NCBI GenBank assembly: GCA_034620365.1
Contig: JAQGEQ010000201.1
Span: 558,001-622,000, forward strand
Source of the DNA: Pegea sp. RAD2-039
Lineage: Eukaryota > Chordata > Thaliacea > Salpida > Salpidae
Length of the DNA stretch: 64,000 nt
Direction of reading: 5' to 3'
Of the stretch, positions 1 to 12,861 are shown piece after piece. Under the pieces are notes generated by a model that was given only the letters and a program-made list of their open reading frames with translations, did no database searches and was not told the DNA's origin. Numbering within the stretch: position 1 is the stretch's first letter; each line of letters opens with the position of its first letter. A program made the position numbers and the translations under genes.

Positions 1-1188
1 TTTCACCACCGCTCTCATATGTGTGATTGACTTCGCTTCGGCTAGGTTCCTTCCCGGTAGAAACTTGAAGATAGACAGTTAGCTACTTTGCTACAAGCAG
101 ATCACATCAGCTTACTTCACGGTAATCGTCATTTGTAGTGAAAAGGAATTTCAATAGCGAGAAGAAGTTGTCACAATCTCCATATTTGTTGTCCAAGAAA
201 GGTAAGATACTGAAGGTCATCCCGAAGGACCCTTTGTTCATCGCTTCTGAAGATGGCTCTTTTCCCAACATCACAAATATATTCGGATAGCTCTGTTCGG
301 CGCGCAATCAGAAAACGACAGAATCTATATAAGATCTAACCTTCGGAACAGGAACACTCTTCATATGCTTTCGGAGGAAGTCGAAGCGGTTGCTAGTTAA
401 CAATGCGAAAGAAAAATGTGAATCCAAGTAGTTGGAGATTGCCATGATTGAAAGTGGGATCTGAGTGTCATCTGCATCCACTACGCATACGACAGGAAAT
501 CTAAAGACTTCATTTATCAATTTAGATCGTTTTTGATTGGCTGAAACCTTGATGGATTTGATTCATAAAAAGAAGAGACGATCCAGTCTGAGAAGTCCTC
601 CATTTTATCATCTTCAAAGTTCAACTTTTCGAAACGATCCGGAAAAGTGCTCACAGCTATCCTTTCTATCTCCGAGATGTTAGAGGCTCTCTTGGGCCAG
701 TATTTGTAAGAAGACATTTTGGTTTTAGAACCAAATGGAAATAACAGAGGAATTCCCTTCATCAACTCTTCTTCGTCTAAATCTGCAAACTTTTTACAAG
801 TTTTTAAATCAGTAACCAATAAGAGAGCTGACAGAACTCACTAGCTTGTTTGCAAGACTTCTTTGATTTAGTAAGTTGATCTTTCCGTAGAACAAAGATC
901 CTTTAACTCGTTTTGAATGCTCTTTCCATTTTCTAAAGATTAAAAGATTAACTTCATCAGTTTTTAAAATGAGTTCAATATCACTTACAGAGGAAGAAAA
1001 CCAGCATACAAGATCACGACCCAAGCATCATTTGATTTCATCACAATTTTCTCGAAGTTATCTTCATTCAGTTCCACCACTAGAGGGTGCTCTTCTTCTG
1101 TTACTATTCCCCATTCTGACAAATCCACTGGCTCCATGTTTTGACTTTTAAATCGTTTGTTTTTGTAGATATGATTTTCTCCATTACA
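1..1188 (-). CDS. Thioredoxin-fold (PDI-like) protein, partial, no CXXC
   Basis: Minus-strand multi-exon gene cut by the left edge. Exons read 5' to 3': 989-1188, 842-932, about 548-782, 341-500, 116-292, and 1-63 still open at the edge. Introns are 37-60 nt with GT-AG ends. The first exon seen follows an acceptor, so upstream exons lie beyond 1188 and were not found. The text VVELNEDNFEKIV then WVVILYAG has the beta-alpha-beta opening of a protein-disulfide-isomerase thioredoxin domain, but where WCGHC is expected the protein reads GFLPLKW, so the redox cysteines are absent. A second thioredoxin-like segment starts near FPVVCVVDADD. The junction between 842 and 782 is not certain: the strongest donor is out of phase with the best acceptor (TTTGCAG), while a weaker acceptor at about 788 keeps the frame. 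The fold is seen in sequence; an ER chaperone role is inference. DNAJC16-like or other tandem thioredoxin-fold proteins are possible relatives. Confidence 0.6.
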
Positions 1189-2157
1189 CTGAAACACATT
1201 TCATCTACATTTAATCTCTTCTTTTACTATCTTTATTAATTGGTGAACTTTTCAAAAAATACTAAAAAAAACAATTTTTTAATTCAGGTCTGATTTGATT
1301 TTAACCAAAAATCATTTTGATAACAACATCTAAGTTTTTATTTTATGTGAATTAACATTATTTTTAGGTTCAAATTCAAGTTTTTTTTCAAAATTAAGAT
1401 TGAAACAGACTAAAACTAAGAAAAATTGAAACTTTCATCTAAATTATTTATGAAGTGATTTATCCAGAAGTCTAACTAAAACACAAACAAGTGAAATCTC
1501 ACCAAAAAAACTGCAAGCAAAAACATAAACGACAAAAATAAGTCCTTCATCATGGATAACAAGAAAGCTGGCTGAAGTAGAAAATGTTCAATTTATTTTC
1601 TGGCTGCAGCTTGAAATGCCCTAAAGCCATAAAATTTGTTGAAACGTTGAACTGTTTTACGCTTCACCTCACACGCTGGTCACGTGATTTTTTTACAAAT
1701 CTGCTGGAGGTCTTTCACTTTAAAACGATCAGAAATTAAGTTCATTAAATTTGATTATATTGTTAAAACCTAGATATTAACAAATTACATTCTTTCGAAG
1801 TTAATTTCTTTGAAGATTGTTCTTTTAGGGAGCAACAGTTTCTTCTTTTTTGTCTTCTGTTTATTTCTTTCTTTTATTTTTAAAGAATTAAAATTTAATA
1901 GTAGTAACTTTGGTTAATTAGTACTAACTTTTTGTATGAATGTGGAAGAATATAGTTTGAAAGTTATTTTTTTCTTCTTTTAGAATATTAGAAATTTTTT
2001 TTTGTGAAAAGACTTTTCTAACTTTCGTGACTTTATAGATTTTTAAAAACCTTTCTAATAACTCTAAGAACTCTCTTAAGGACTTCTCTTTAAACCGCTA
2101 TTTTACACTAAGTAGCTTTGTGCTCCACACAATTAAGATCACAAAAGTATAAATGAC
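1189..2157. other. Gene-free A+T-rich stretch
   Basis: No open frame with gene-like features is seen. It may include the upstream intron of the thioredoxin-fold gene, because that gene's first visible exon starts at an acceptor. Confidence 0.5.
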
Positions 2158-2740
2158 TTGAAAACCAATAGTCCTGAAGTATTTTTTGTGCTACACCATT
2201 TTCTGAAGTTGCCAGGCCTCTTATATAAGAAAGAAACACAACTCAAACAGTTGACTGTAAATACAATGATGATGACAGTGATCACTATAAAACAAGGTGT
2301 CCTCCAAGGAGACCCTCTTCCCACACTTGTCTTCAACTTGGTGATATGGTCAAAGAAATTGGAGATAACTATGCAGAATCTTTAGGTAGCTTCAATATGA
2401 TTAGTTATATTTGCAGATGACGCTGTTCTACTGGCAGAAACCTCAGCTGGACTGCAACAGAACGTAGAAGTCTTCACCAAGTAGATGTATAGTCTGAAGG
2501 TGAACGTTACAAGATATGCAGCTATATAAGGATGAATAGATGATAACAAGACAAAGTGTCCTCCTTGTATTACTGTAAGTCGAAGCTTTGTGACACCAGA
2601 GGTTTACAAGAAAGAAGATGAGATGGTAACGGTTACATACCCGACATTAGTAGCAGTAAGTGGGACTTAGTACTAGCGGAATCCAACAAAGTAGGGAAGG
2701 ATGACACTCTGGAGTTAAAATGATCTTTAGAGGTACCTGG
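2158..2740 (+). mobile_element. LINE reverse-transcriptase fragment (decayed)
   Basis: Translation on the plus strand gives QGVLQGDPLPTLVFNLVI, the fingers motif of non-LTR reverse transcriptases. It is followed in another frame by FADDAVLLAETSAGLQ (catalytic FADD box, about 2408-2460) and then by YLGVE at about 2735, the usual thumb-side YLG motif. The pieces are in order but in different frames and separated by stops, so the copy is dead and old. No ends or tail were identified. The clade cannot be fixed by eye; R2/NeSL-like and CR1-like elements both use these motifs. Confidence 0.75.
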
Positions 2741-4056
2741 GCGTAGAGAAGTAGGAAAATCTGACAAAGATGAAGATAAACACAAGATTTCAAGAATGTC
2801 TGTTTTTCCAGATGTCGATTTTCTGTCTGGGTTTGCTCGCGTAACTTTCGCTTCTTATAAAACAACCACAAGGCAGTTACACTATTTGTCCATACTTTCC
2901 ACATATAACAGATTTGTATGGCTTGTCAACGAGTATGAGTTCTTGCATGAGTTCAAAAATGGTGTCTTTGAGAAAATTCTCTTTCACAAAATAATAATTC
3001 AATTTTTCAGTAAGAGAATATATAAACAGTTTTCACTTTACTGAAATAAAATATTCAAATTGTAAACCAACGTCTATTTATAAAGTTATTTACAAAATCA
3101 TAATTTACTATCAGTATAATTCTTAATCTAATAACTTTTTATTAATAATAGATAATCTCAATAATCATATTCTAAAACCTTCTAATACAATAGTGACAGT
3201 AAAAATAAAACTAGGGAGAAAAGAGCCTGAAAATGATTATCAGATACAGATGTTTCTACTTTCATTAAAACCTTTTATGTGATGATCAACAAGCTTGCAG
3301 TCGGGGTAAATGGCGAGTTTGTATGACGTGAAAGTGATAATTGGAAAGATTTTTGCTGACACTTGATTTTCTGACAAACATTTTAGTCTGATTTTAGTAT
3401 CTGACACTTGAATCATTTCAACGACAACCATCCATATGTAGCTGTTTACATTTATCACAAATTGAAATGTAAACTTGGAATGTTTTGATTCTAGTTACTG
3501 TCAAATTATTTATTAAGCTTATGTCACTTAGAAAGAAATTAATACCAACCAGTCTCAAGGTAAACGTTCGGCTGCATAGACAGAAAATAAACAAATAATA
3601 AACTTTTTAGGAAAATACCCTTCATACAAATTACTCGCTGATTTACTAATACTATTGCACATGTGCAAAAATTGAGACGCAATAATTCAATTAAGCTCAA
3701 ATATAAACTATTCAGGCAAATAGAAAAACTGCAGAAAGTATTTTCATGTGAATGTTCATTATATTTGATTTTCTAGTTGTTGTCATTTTTTATACTTTGT
3801 AATTATTTATTTGTAGAAATAAGTTTTTTTGCTCAAAACTTTGATTCAGTATTTATAAACGTTCAAAATATCAATATAAATGTTTAGGAAGTTTGTTGTG
3901 ATGGATAAAATTTCTGTAAATAATCAGCTAAACAAATTTTATTGTACGAAAATAAGTTTTGAAACTAACTATAGATTTGGTAGATTGACAAGTTGTTTGA
4001 GAAAAGCTCTATAAGTTGAAAGTATTAATTTAAGATAAATAACCATATTTTTTCAG
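2741..4056. other. Intergenic, nothing recognised
   Basis: A+T-rich sequence without convincing exons. A minus-strand frame at 3240-3458 has no family features. Confidence 0.5.
4055..4056 (+). promoter_or_regulatory. Splice acceptor just upstream of acyl-CoA synthetase start
   Basis: A TTTTTTCAG acceptor ends at 4056, 25 nt before the start codon, with no obvious upstream exon. It is either the end of a 5'UTR intron or a spliced-leader trans-splice site. Confidence 0.45.
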
Positions 4057-4081
4057 AGAAGTTTGTTATTATTGGTGCACA

Positions 4082-6713
4082 ATGGTCTTAGAAAGCTTTT
4101 TACCTTCAGTTTCTATTCCACCTGTTTCATTTTCTGATTTTATTTTCAAGTTTCTTGAAGAAAATAGAAATAAAGTTGCTTATGTAAGAATTTAAACAAA
4201 TGTAATTAACTTAAACTGGTTTCTTCTTCATAATATATCTCTTGTAATCTCTCAATAATTAATTATTGTAAATAAGTGACTGTTATTATAGTAAGATATT
4301 ATTTGGATGATATTATTCAAACTATTTTGAACAGAGGAAAACTCTGATGCTTGAAACATGAAGCTTCTTTCTTAAGACTTTTTTTATGTAGATTGAAGCT
4401 TCAACTGGTGAGGAATTAACAAATGAAAACGTGATAGAAAAATCAAAAAAGTTTGCAAATGTCTTGACTAAGCGGGGTTTGGTAAAACAGGATGTTGTTG
4501 CTATATGTGTGACAAATACAATTTATTATCCAGTCATGATCTTAGCTATATCTTCATGTAATGCAATAACATCTCCTTGTAATCCTTATTACACATATAG
4601 TGAGTTTTTATCATTTTTGTTAATTTAATGATATGATAAACATATTTTAGGTGAATTGGTCAAACAGTTTAGTCTAAGTCGTCCAAAATTTATCATCACT
4701 AACAAAGAACAAATGGCCAAGATGAAAAAAGTTGCTCAAAAAGTTAATTCTATTCAAGTCAGTTTCATCTCTTTTTTAAACTTGTTAAAATTTTATGAAA
4801 TTTCATTAATTTCAGAAAATTTTTGTGTTTGGAGATGAAGGATCAGAAGATGATGTAATCTTTTTAATAGATCAAGAGGAAGATGAATGTAAGTTTAGCT
4901 ATCAGTTGAAAGTTTTATTTGTGAAAAACATTTTACTGAAATGCAGCAAAATTTGATATTTACATAGAATGGTGATTAAACTTTGATTTATTTAGTTATA
5001 TCTTAAACAAAGTTTACAAAATTTATTTTTTGTTTAATGTAACCCGATTTGTTATTACTGAATTATTGAAATAATTAACTTATTAAAAAAGAATTCTACA
5101 TCACAAAACTCAGTTTCAATTATTTATTTTAAGTTTAAAGTTCAATTCTGTTGAACTGTAAATGACCTTAAATAAACTCACGTGACTACTACCTATAAAA
5201 GGAAGATGATTTGAAAGTCTTCATCTCCTACAAGAGATTTAAAAGATGAATTAGTTTGAAACTAAACAAAAACTTCCAGATTCTTCAACTCCAGTTGATG
5301 TAGATGTTCACAATGATGTAGTTCTTCTTCCATTTTCAAGTGGAACCACTGGACTTCCAAAAGGGGTCATGTTGACCCATTACAATTTTGTGGCCATTCA
5401 ATCTATCTTCAGGTATCCTTAAAAGCTAATTAGTGACCACATAAATGATTTACATGTGAACAGATTTGGTCCACTGCCTGAAGGTGCGGTCCAGTGTCAT
5501 GTGCTTCCTTTCTTTCACGCTTATGGACTTATCTACATGTTCATTGTCCTGGGACAAATCCCTATGGTGGTTATGAATCGATTTAAAGTGAATGAATTTT
5601 GTGAAGTTGTCCAGAAGTACAAAGTAAGTGTCCTAGACCAGTTTCTATCTTACAACTTTCATTATCTAGGTCACTTCTTTTGGGGGCGTACCCGCCGCTC
5701 TAGCACAACTATGTAAAAATGAAGCCACGAAAAACTTTGATCTTTCTTCTTTAAACACTATTGGTTGTGGAGCAGCTGCTCTTTCCAAGGATGTTGCGAT
5801 CAAAACGGAGGAGAAGTTTGGTGCTAAAGTGAATCAAGGTGAGATCACAGGAGGTAAGGATCAGTTAAAGATCATTGTTTGAAGGTTGGGGGCTCACTGA
5901 AGTGATTGTAATCACCACAAGCATCTTTCCAAACTGTCCAATCGATTCAGTTGGTCTAGTGATTCCTAATACTCGTGTTAAAGTAAGTTGTTGTTGGTAA
6001 TAATTAACAAAATGTTGTTTGGTCGCTGCTTAAATCAATATTTGATTCTTTAGGTTGTCAACCCTGAAACTGATGAAGAGCTGACAGCTAATCAGCCTGG
6101 AGAGATCCTCGTTAAAGGACCTCATGTAAGCGGATGCTAAACAACTTCAAAATTTCTAAAAATCAAACTTATCTAGGTCATGAAAGGTTACTACAAGAAC
6201 TATGACCAGACCAAGAAAGCTTTTGATGCAGACGGATGGTTTCGAACCGGGGACATTGGCTACTACACGGATCAGGGTTTCGTTTTTCTAATGGATCGAA
6301 TGAAGGAGTTGATCAAATACAAAGGATTTCAGGTAAGGAAGAAGATTTGGTCTTTGATGACCTTTCAATTGACTCTTAGGTTCCACCTGCGGAGTTAGAA
6401 GGGATCTTGGTGGGACATCCTGAAGTACTGGATGCTGGAGTGATCGGAGTTGCTGATGAAGAGTCCGGAGAAGTTCCACGTGCTTATGTGGTGAGACGGA
6501 ATAGTAAAGTGACGTCACAGCAACTCGATGATTACGTCAACGGTGAGCGATCACATCAATAGTGACGTCATCATAATCATGAAGCTTGTAGAAAGAGTGG
6601 TTAACTACAAGAGACTTCGTGGAGGGATCTTCTTCATGGATCAAATCCCTCGTAATCCAACTGGAAAAATTTTGAGGAGAGAATTAAAAAAGATTTCAAA
6701 GTCTAAATTGTAG
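4082..6713 (+). CDS. 4-coumarate-CoA ligase/luciferase-like acyl-CoA synthetase, peroxisomal
   Basis: ATP-dependent acyl-adenylate/CoA ligase of the ANL superfamily. Twelve exons join in frame: 4082-4183, 4392-4599, 4651-4757, 4816-4888, 5280-5412, 5464-5623, 5670-5838, 5885-5982, 6054-6125, 6177-6332, 6380-6542, 6592-6713, giving 520 aa, close to the family's usual ~540. Seen in order: AMP-binding P-loop [11 protein letters not shown] (residues 183-193), GWGLTE (318-323), GWFRTGD (394-400) with the hinge region [13 protein letters not shown], and [10 protein letters not shown] with the adenylation lysine K506. The last three residues are SKL, a canonical PTS1, so a peroxisomal location is expected. 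All key motifs are intact. The substrate is unknown; fatty or aryl acids are equally possible, and nothing shows luciferase activity. The 392-nt intron after exon 4 is the longest. TGACGTCA palindromes lie in exon 11 (6510) and in intron 11 (6563). Confidence 0.93.
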
Positions 6714-7109
6714 CAACTTCAACCCTCATCTTCTAGATCCTTGAGACCCTCATCTTCCAGATACTTATATTTGAGACCCTTATCTTTTTGATTTTGATTT
6801 TCTGTTTTCATCTTTCGGATCTTTATCCTCTTTCTTATACTCAAATCTTAATTTGTTTATTTTATTTTTCTATCTATTCAATTACTTCTAGGATTTTACG
6901 CAATATAATCTTCAACTGATCTTCATCCGCTAGTCTTCAGCAATAATTTTTTGTTTCAGATTCACATATTTTATGATTGTTTTTTTTCTGATCTTCCTTT
7001 TACAATTTAATGAATCTCAGAAACTTCCACAGAGTCAACTTGTTTGTTTGTTATTTTATAAATTAGATTTCTTGGTGTTCTGTTTTGAAAATAAGTGATA
7101 AATCTAAAT

Positions 7110-7115
7110 CAATAA
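7110..7115 (+). terminator. Polyadenylation signal AATAAA (acyl-CoA synthetase)
   Basis: First canonical AATAAA found downstream of the stop at 6713. The distance of about 400 nt leaves room for an unseen variant signal closer in. Confidence 0.45.
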
Positions 7116-7913
7116 AATTAAATAAACTAAAACAATATTTAAATTCAAAGTAATTTTTTATCAGTATTTAATTTTGAAAATGATTATATTATATCACCTC
7201 CTGTAAACAATTAATTAGTTGTTACTCTACTCCACTTTTGTTATTAACAAACCTAAGTTTTAATATAATTTAAATTTAACTTGAATATAAAACTTAACTT
7301 TTATCCGCGAGATGGCAGGCGAGATACCCTTAACTGTTCATCGGATCTTTTCTCATCGGATATTGATTCTGTCGATTAAAGTATTTCAGGAGTTGTGATA
7401 AAAACAATTTAAAATTTGTACTTATTAATCAGCATTAAAGATTTTTGAGTGAAATTCAAACTGATCTTCAGCAAAAATGCAGCAAATTCGACAAAGAAAT
7501 TAATCTTCATGAAAACTAATTATCAAATCATATCTAAAATATAAGGTTGAAAAACTCCTTAGCAATCTCAAAAGACATCTTTTTGTGGTAAAAAGGATGC
7601 TAATGATATCGTCTTTTGATAGTCTGAATCTTGAGTCTAAAAAGTCTGTGAAGTGAATTTTTTTGAAGAAAATTCAGAAAATTTAAGACATTGAAAGAAA
7701 GTTGTGAACTTTTGGGAGAGGCTAGCGTAGGACCTCATAAATTAAATTAGGATCAAAACTGAATTTCTTTCACTGAAATTCAAATCAATCTTTAATTTGT
7801 TCTTCTTTCAAATTGTTGTCTGATATTTTTCAGATCTGCAAAGTTTGAAGAAGAAATGATCTCTAATTAATCTTTGACTCAAAGTTCAACGGATTCTGAT
7901 TCTTTCTTTACAG

Positions 7914-8078
7914 AGAATTTGAAAGATTATCAGAAGATGAACAAACTTACTTTCGAGTACTGTTTGAAGTTTGACCCTTCTTACATCAACTGGAATCAAA
8001 ACAAAATCCAACGTTCAAAGGTATTTCCCTGAAAGGAAGACATTATTTGTGTTACAGACTGACATATCCTGTCTATAA
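7914..8078 (+). pseudogene. Possible orphan 3' exon pair, unrecognised
   Basis: A TTTCTTTACAG acceptor precedes a 107-nt open stretch (7914-8020, reading NLKDYQKMNKLTFEYCLKF), then a GT, a 37-nt putative intron ending TTACAG, and a short end TDISCL-stop (8058-8078). An AATAAA follows at about 8206. The intron is shorter than others here and no 5' exons were found, so this is either a relic or chance. Confidence 0.2.
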
Positions 8079-9274
8079 GAACAGAAGTAAGACAACAATA
8101 GAAGAAACATCAGAAGTGACTGACTAAAACATGATTTTGTAACTTTCTTATCACTTTCAATCCTTCTCATGGCTTCTCTATTTCAGATGAAATGTAAAAA
8201 TTGTTTTAATAAACACAAATACTTGTGTTAGTGAACGGTTTATCTAAAGTGCAAATAATTCTCAAACTGACTAACATCGCAGTGAGGAGAAAAACCTAAA
8301 GATAAAACATCTAAAGATGTTCACTAGATCCACTTCTACTCTATTACAATTTTTTTAAAGAAAATGTTTTTAAAATAAACAATTTTGTTTTTGCATTTTG
8401 TTGGTGGAATTAAATTGAAGAAATAATTGAATGTGTTGTAGAATTGTTTTTGTTATTCTCGATAAGTTGATCTTAGAAAAGCTCATTTTGATATTTTTGT
8501 ATTTTCTTCAAAGGTTTAAGAAAACAGAAAATGGAAAACGCAAACGAAAAATAAATTAAAAATCGATTTGGATCTTTAGATAGAGAACTGATATGCTTTC
8601 TGTTGAGGCTGTTGACTTGGTGTTGTAATAGTCTCTCCTGTTATTTTCAATTCATATTTTCGTTGAATGAAATAACAGTTATAGAGACAGCTGACAAAGT
8701 TTTCTGATTTTTTCTTTGTTGGTTGTCAATCTCAAAAAAGTTTTAAATAAATATCTGCAGAAAAATTATTTTTTATGAAAATTCAGTTTTTGCAAGTTTA
8801 AGTGATGACGTCATGTTCAAATGTTCGTCAGCTGTTGAAACTAATTCAGGTGAAACAAACCAAAAAATGTTTAAATAAGAAACAAGTCAATCCAAAAAAC
8901 AAATAAAAGATTTTAATCTTTTTTTTTTACATCCTTGTAAACTTTGACAACAAAATTTTACCAGTTTAGAAGCTTCCTACAGATCATCTTCGAATGTCAC
9001 TTGAATCTTTTCATGTATCAATAAAATGAAAAATATTTTATTTAACAATTTTTTGGTATCATTTTATCTAATTGAAGTTCTTCAAATTAAAAATTAACTT
9101 CAAATATTTATCAATTTTCTTAATATGCATCTAATCATGAAAAGTTTTGAAAAAAATACAAAAAATAAATTTTAGATAAAATTTGTAAAAATCAAAAAAA
9201 TTCTCTTCATCAATATGTCAGTTAATTTTCTAATATTATAAATAAGATTTGAACAGTTTGAAAACCTAATGCAT

Positions 9275-9372
9275 TTTGGATAGTTTCTCTAAAGTCATAT
9301 TGTTTCGTGTTTGTTTTAAGAGCCTTATGATTTGTGATTTGCAGCCATTTGCTGAATAAAATAAATAAACAA
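9275..9372 (+). repeat. Dispersed repeat tail, family B (LINE/SINE-like 3' end)
   Basis: Ends in TTTGCAGCCATTTGCTGAA followed by an AATAAATAAA-type tail. It matches copies near 25600-25747, 27402-27543 and (minus) 56525-56590 over at least 60-100 nt. A common 3' end plus an A+T-rich simple tail is typical of non-LTR elements. Confidence 0.6.
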
Positions 9373-9629
9373 GCCTCGAAAAACTTTTATTACTTCGGTA
9401 TTTTTCTTACATCATCACTAAAGGTTAGAAAGGATTGTATTTTTTGAGAGTAAAGTAGTTCGTTTCAATATTTAAAGATTGTTTCACTAAAAAATATTCA
9501 AAAAATTTTATTTTTAGTTTCCAGGTTTTGTAAAAACTTGAAACAATTTTATTGCTTTTTTTAAAAATTTTCAAAAATCAAATAAAAATACCAACGGCCG
9601 TTAGGTGGCGCTCTTACTCAGGAGGTACG

Positions 9630-9639
9630 TATATAAAAG
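9630..9639 (+). promoter_or_regulatory. TATA box, FoxD promoter
   Basis: TATATAAAAG lies about 330 nt before the FoxD start codon. A pyrimidine-rich TCA initiator-like site follows about 30 nt downstream (near 9662). This would give a 5'UTR of about 300 nt. Confidence 0.45.
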
Positions 9640-9960
9640 ATCTAAAAGACGTTTAAGTTTTATTCATCTCACGAGTGATGATTTATAATGCGAATGATGT
9701 CTAAGCCAATCTGTTGATACGCCATTTTGGAAATTTTAGAAAAGTTTTTACAAATTCAGAAACTCAATTTAGATTGAAAATGAGACTTAATAAGAATTAT
9801 TTAAAAGATTTGTTAAAAAAGAAATCGAATTTGTAATAATTTATTTTATATCTTTAAAATTTATCTAAATTTTCTGATTTTTTGTAGATAGATTAAATTT
9901 GCTAAAGGTGAGATCAGCAAATTTGAAGTTTATAATATTATTATTATAATATAATCTAAG

Positions 9961-12526
9961 ATGCCTTCTGACATCAGCTGGCAGCAACCTTTCAAAAATC
10001 CTCTTCAAAATGACATTTCGAAAGAAAAAGAAACAAACAAAAATTGTTCAAATAATTTATATTTGGAATCAAATCAAGGTTTGTTTTTACAAGATTATAA
10101 TTTTTGCAAATATTTATTCAAATCAGCTTTAAAAATATTATATTGTTACTTACAAACTTTTTATTAGCTTTGTAGGGTTATTTTAACTTTATCATATTTT
10201 CGGGAGTCATTTTTAAACTTTTTTCATAAATTTAAGTTGAAGAAAGAATTCCCAAAATGGCCATTTTTTGTTTTCAGCAATTTTTCAAATAAGTTTTTTT
10301 TTTGCCGAAATGATTCAATAATTTTTCTCAATTTTTTTTAATAGAAATTCGACGTAAAAATAAAAAAACTTTCAGCGAAAAACTTTTTTATTCACCAAAT
10401 TATTTGCAAGACATTTTAAGCTGTTTTTAACAATTATTCGACGATTAAAACCATTTTGCTTTTTATAAACAACTTAAAAGTTCTTTGAAAATAATTTACC
10501 TTCTTATAGTTGCAAATTAGAAGACACATTTTTTCGTGTTCTAATCATAAAACAAATTTTAATTAAAAGCAAAATTTAAATGCCTTTCTTAAAGTAGTTT
10601 CACAAACCAGTTTTGCAAATTTAGTTAACCGTCAACTTTTTAAAAGGCTTAAATTCAACTTTTACTTTGCTAATTTTTAATACAAATACTTATTACATAT
10701 TTGCTAGTTTGATAACTAAAATAAAACTGGTCATCATCGCAAATGATATTTTATAAGATAAGTAACAAAGAAATCAATTTAGAAACTGTATATATTAAAT
10801 CAAATATTTGTGATTCTTGATAAAATTATTTCTAACTAAAAATATTTTCAACAAAATATTTTTTGTTTATTGAGCTGTTTTATCAGTAGATAAAAATTGA
10901 TCATTTAAATCAATATAATTTAGAAAAATATTCGATAAATGCTTTATCAAAAATAATCTAAAGTATAAATTATTTAATCGTTTTTTAAACCAGTTTCAAC
11001 ATAAATAGTTCAGACTGTAGATTAATTCAAACATTCCCACGATAAAAACAAAATGTTTAACAGAACATTTTTGATGAGTTTCAATTAGAAGCCACAACAA
11101 TTTAAATCAAATCAGGATTTAACTTCTTTCCTTTTGTGTAACATCATCAGTTGTTTTGATAGAAGTTTAGGTTTGTTGTCAGCTACTAAAAGAATTTGAA
11201 CTTCTACTAAAGAAACATCTTTTTAGTTGATTATTCGAAGTGAAAAGTTTTTTTTTGACATTTCTGCAAAATTTAGCAACTGATAACCGCAAGAAATAAC
11301 ATCCAGTGACTTGGGAGCTCATTTATTTCATTTGATTTATTTCATTCGTTTAAATATATAAACAAATATTTCCTGATGTTTGTAAGTTTTCAACAAATAT
11401 TTTGTTGATTATTTAAAGAAGAAATAAGCAAAAAGTTGAAACAAAATTAATTTGAAACCCTCAAAATCAACTTATAGAAAATTTAGTTGAATTATTTTCA
11501 GGAGAACTACTTCAGAACTGGTCAAGGTTCAAACAAGAAGCAACAACTGATTCATCGGCAACATCTTCATCTAGTCTGAACAGAGATGAGGATGAAGTCC
11601 TGGTTGTTGATGATAAGGATCCAACAGATGATGAGAATAATCTTCAACAGAACAATAAATCCAAGAAGCCACCTTATTCGTATATCGCGCTCATTGCCAT
11701 GGCAATCGAACAAGCACAAGGCAGAAAACTGACCTTGAGTGGGATTTGTGGTTTCATCAAAAAGAAGTTTGAATATTATCGGTTGAAATGGCCTCAATGG
11801 CAAAATTCCATTCGTCACAATCTCTCATTGAACGAGTGTTTTGTCAAAGTACCGCGAGAAGCAAACAATCCAGGAAAAGGCAACTATTGGATGTTGCATC
11901 CAGAAGCAGAAAATATGTTTGATAACGGATCGTTTCTTCGCCGGCGTGTGCGCTTCAAAAGCCGGCGGCCAGGAATTTCTGACTCGATCTATCCACCTAA
12001 TCCTTACTACTTGACAACTGCTGGACTTCATTATGGTTTGCTCCCTACTTCTCGTTTCCATCCTTACTGGATGAGCACGATGCCAATTCTCCCGATTCAT
12101 CAGTTGTCTCCTTACCCGCATCCAGGACTTAGAGGTTACGGGAACAATAACTTGCATCCAAGCTTACAAAGATCTTCATCTGATATGAAATCACCAGCTG
12201 CATCTGATCTGAAATTTTCAATTCGATCATTAATTGGAAAGAGCGAAGATCGAACTGGAAGAGGATCCCTCTCTTCTCGATCCTCATCTTCTCCTTCATC
12301 ACCTCCAATCATCAACAAGTTTACATCTCAAGGTTGCGAAGCGCTCACTAATATGCTTATGATCCAAAGTGGATTCAAGTTTGATCCGATCAACATGACA
12401 AATCCTCTTCGCGCTTTTAATCCCGCTCTTCCTATCCAGCAGTACTCCGGAAGCACCTCGAGTCTCTCCCCCTCATCTTCATCCTCCACCTTTATGCAAG
12501 GATCCTTCCGGCGGGGAATTCCCTGA
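9961..12526 (+). CDS. foxD: FoxD-class forkhead transcription factor
   Basis: Winged-helix DNA-binding regulator. Exons 9961-10078 and 11502-12526 join in phase to 380 aa; an in-frame stop lies two codons before the ATG. An acidic stretch (about residues 70-85) precedes the forkhead domain (about 94-190), which reads [46 protein letters not shown] and [15 protein letters not shown]. The LSGIC and [10 protein letters not shown] text is FoxD-like rather than FoxE-like. Near residue 278, FSIRSLIGK matches the FSI-x-x-IIG motif of FoxD proteins. The C-terminus is serine- and proline-rich. The 1.4-kb intron sits before the forkhead domain. Large gene-free flanks on both sides fit a developmentally regulated gene. 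Class assignment is by eye; a tree would settle it. Confidence 0.9.
10079..11501 (+). other. FoxD intron 1
   Basis: Intron of 1,423 nt between GT at 10079 and the TTTTCAG acceptor ending at 11501. No coding signal was seen on either strand; it could hold regulatory sites. Confidence 0.7.
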
Positions 12527-12861
12527 TCCATGACTCGGCTTTCTGTTTTTGCAGCAAACTGCCAGATGAAGATTTCGAAATTTGCATTAGCTTGAACGAA
12601 TCTTTACAATGACGTCACCGCGATGACGTCATCGTGCGTACTCTGCGAATTATTGAATAACTTTTTCAGTAAACTTGCTGCTCACTTGTAAATTGATATT
12701 CGATATTCCGTACCACAAATCTGTAACCTTCAATAATTCACTTTTAATTATTCTAATTTGTAATTTCGTAATTATTCTTTTCTTCGTTCGATTTTCAGTT
12801 TTTTTCTTTTGTATTTTGTTGTAGGATAAATTCAATCTTTTTATCGTTTCAAAACAAACAT

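Larger units (their letters stand above)
6714..9629. other. Intergenic, upstream flank of FoxD
   Basis: Mostly A+T-rich with no complete gene. It holds a weak exon pair (7914-8078), one TGACGTCA (8806) and a dispersed-repeat tail (9275-9372). It may carry FoxD regulatory sequence. Confidence 0.5.

Noticed and set aside
3240-3458. 72-codon minus-strand frame
   Set aside because: A CDKCKQLHMDGC-like text appears in another frame but stops at once; no exon signals or homology.
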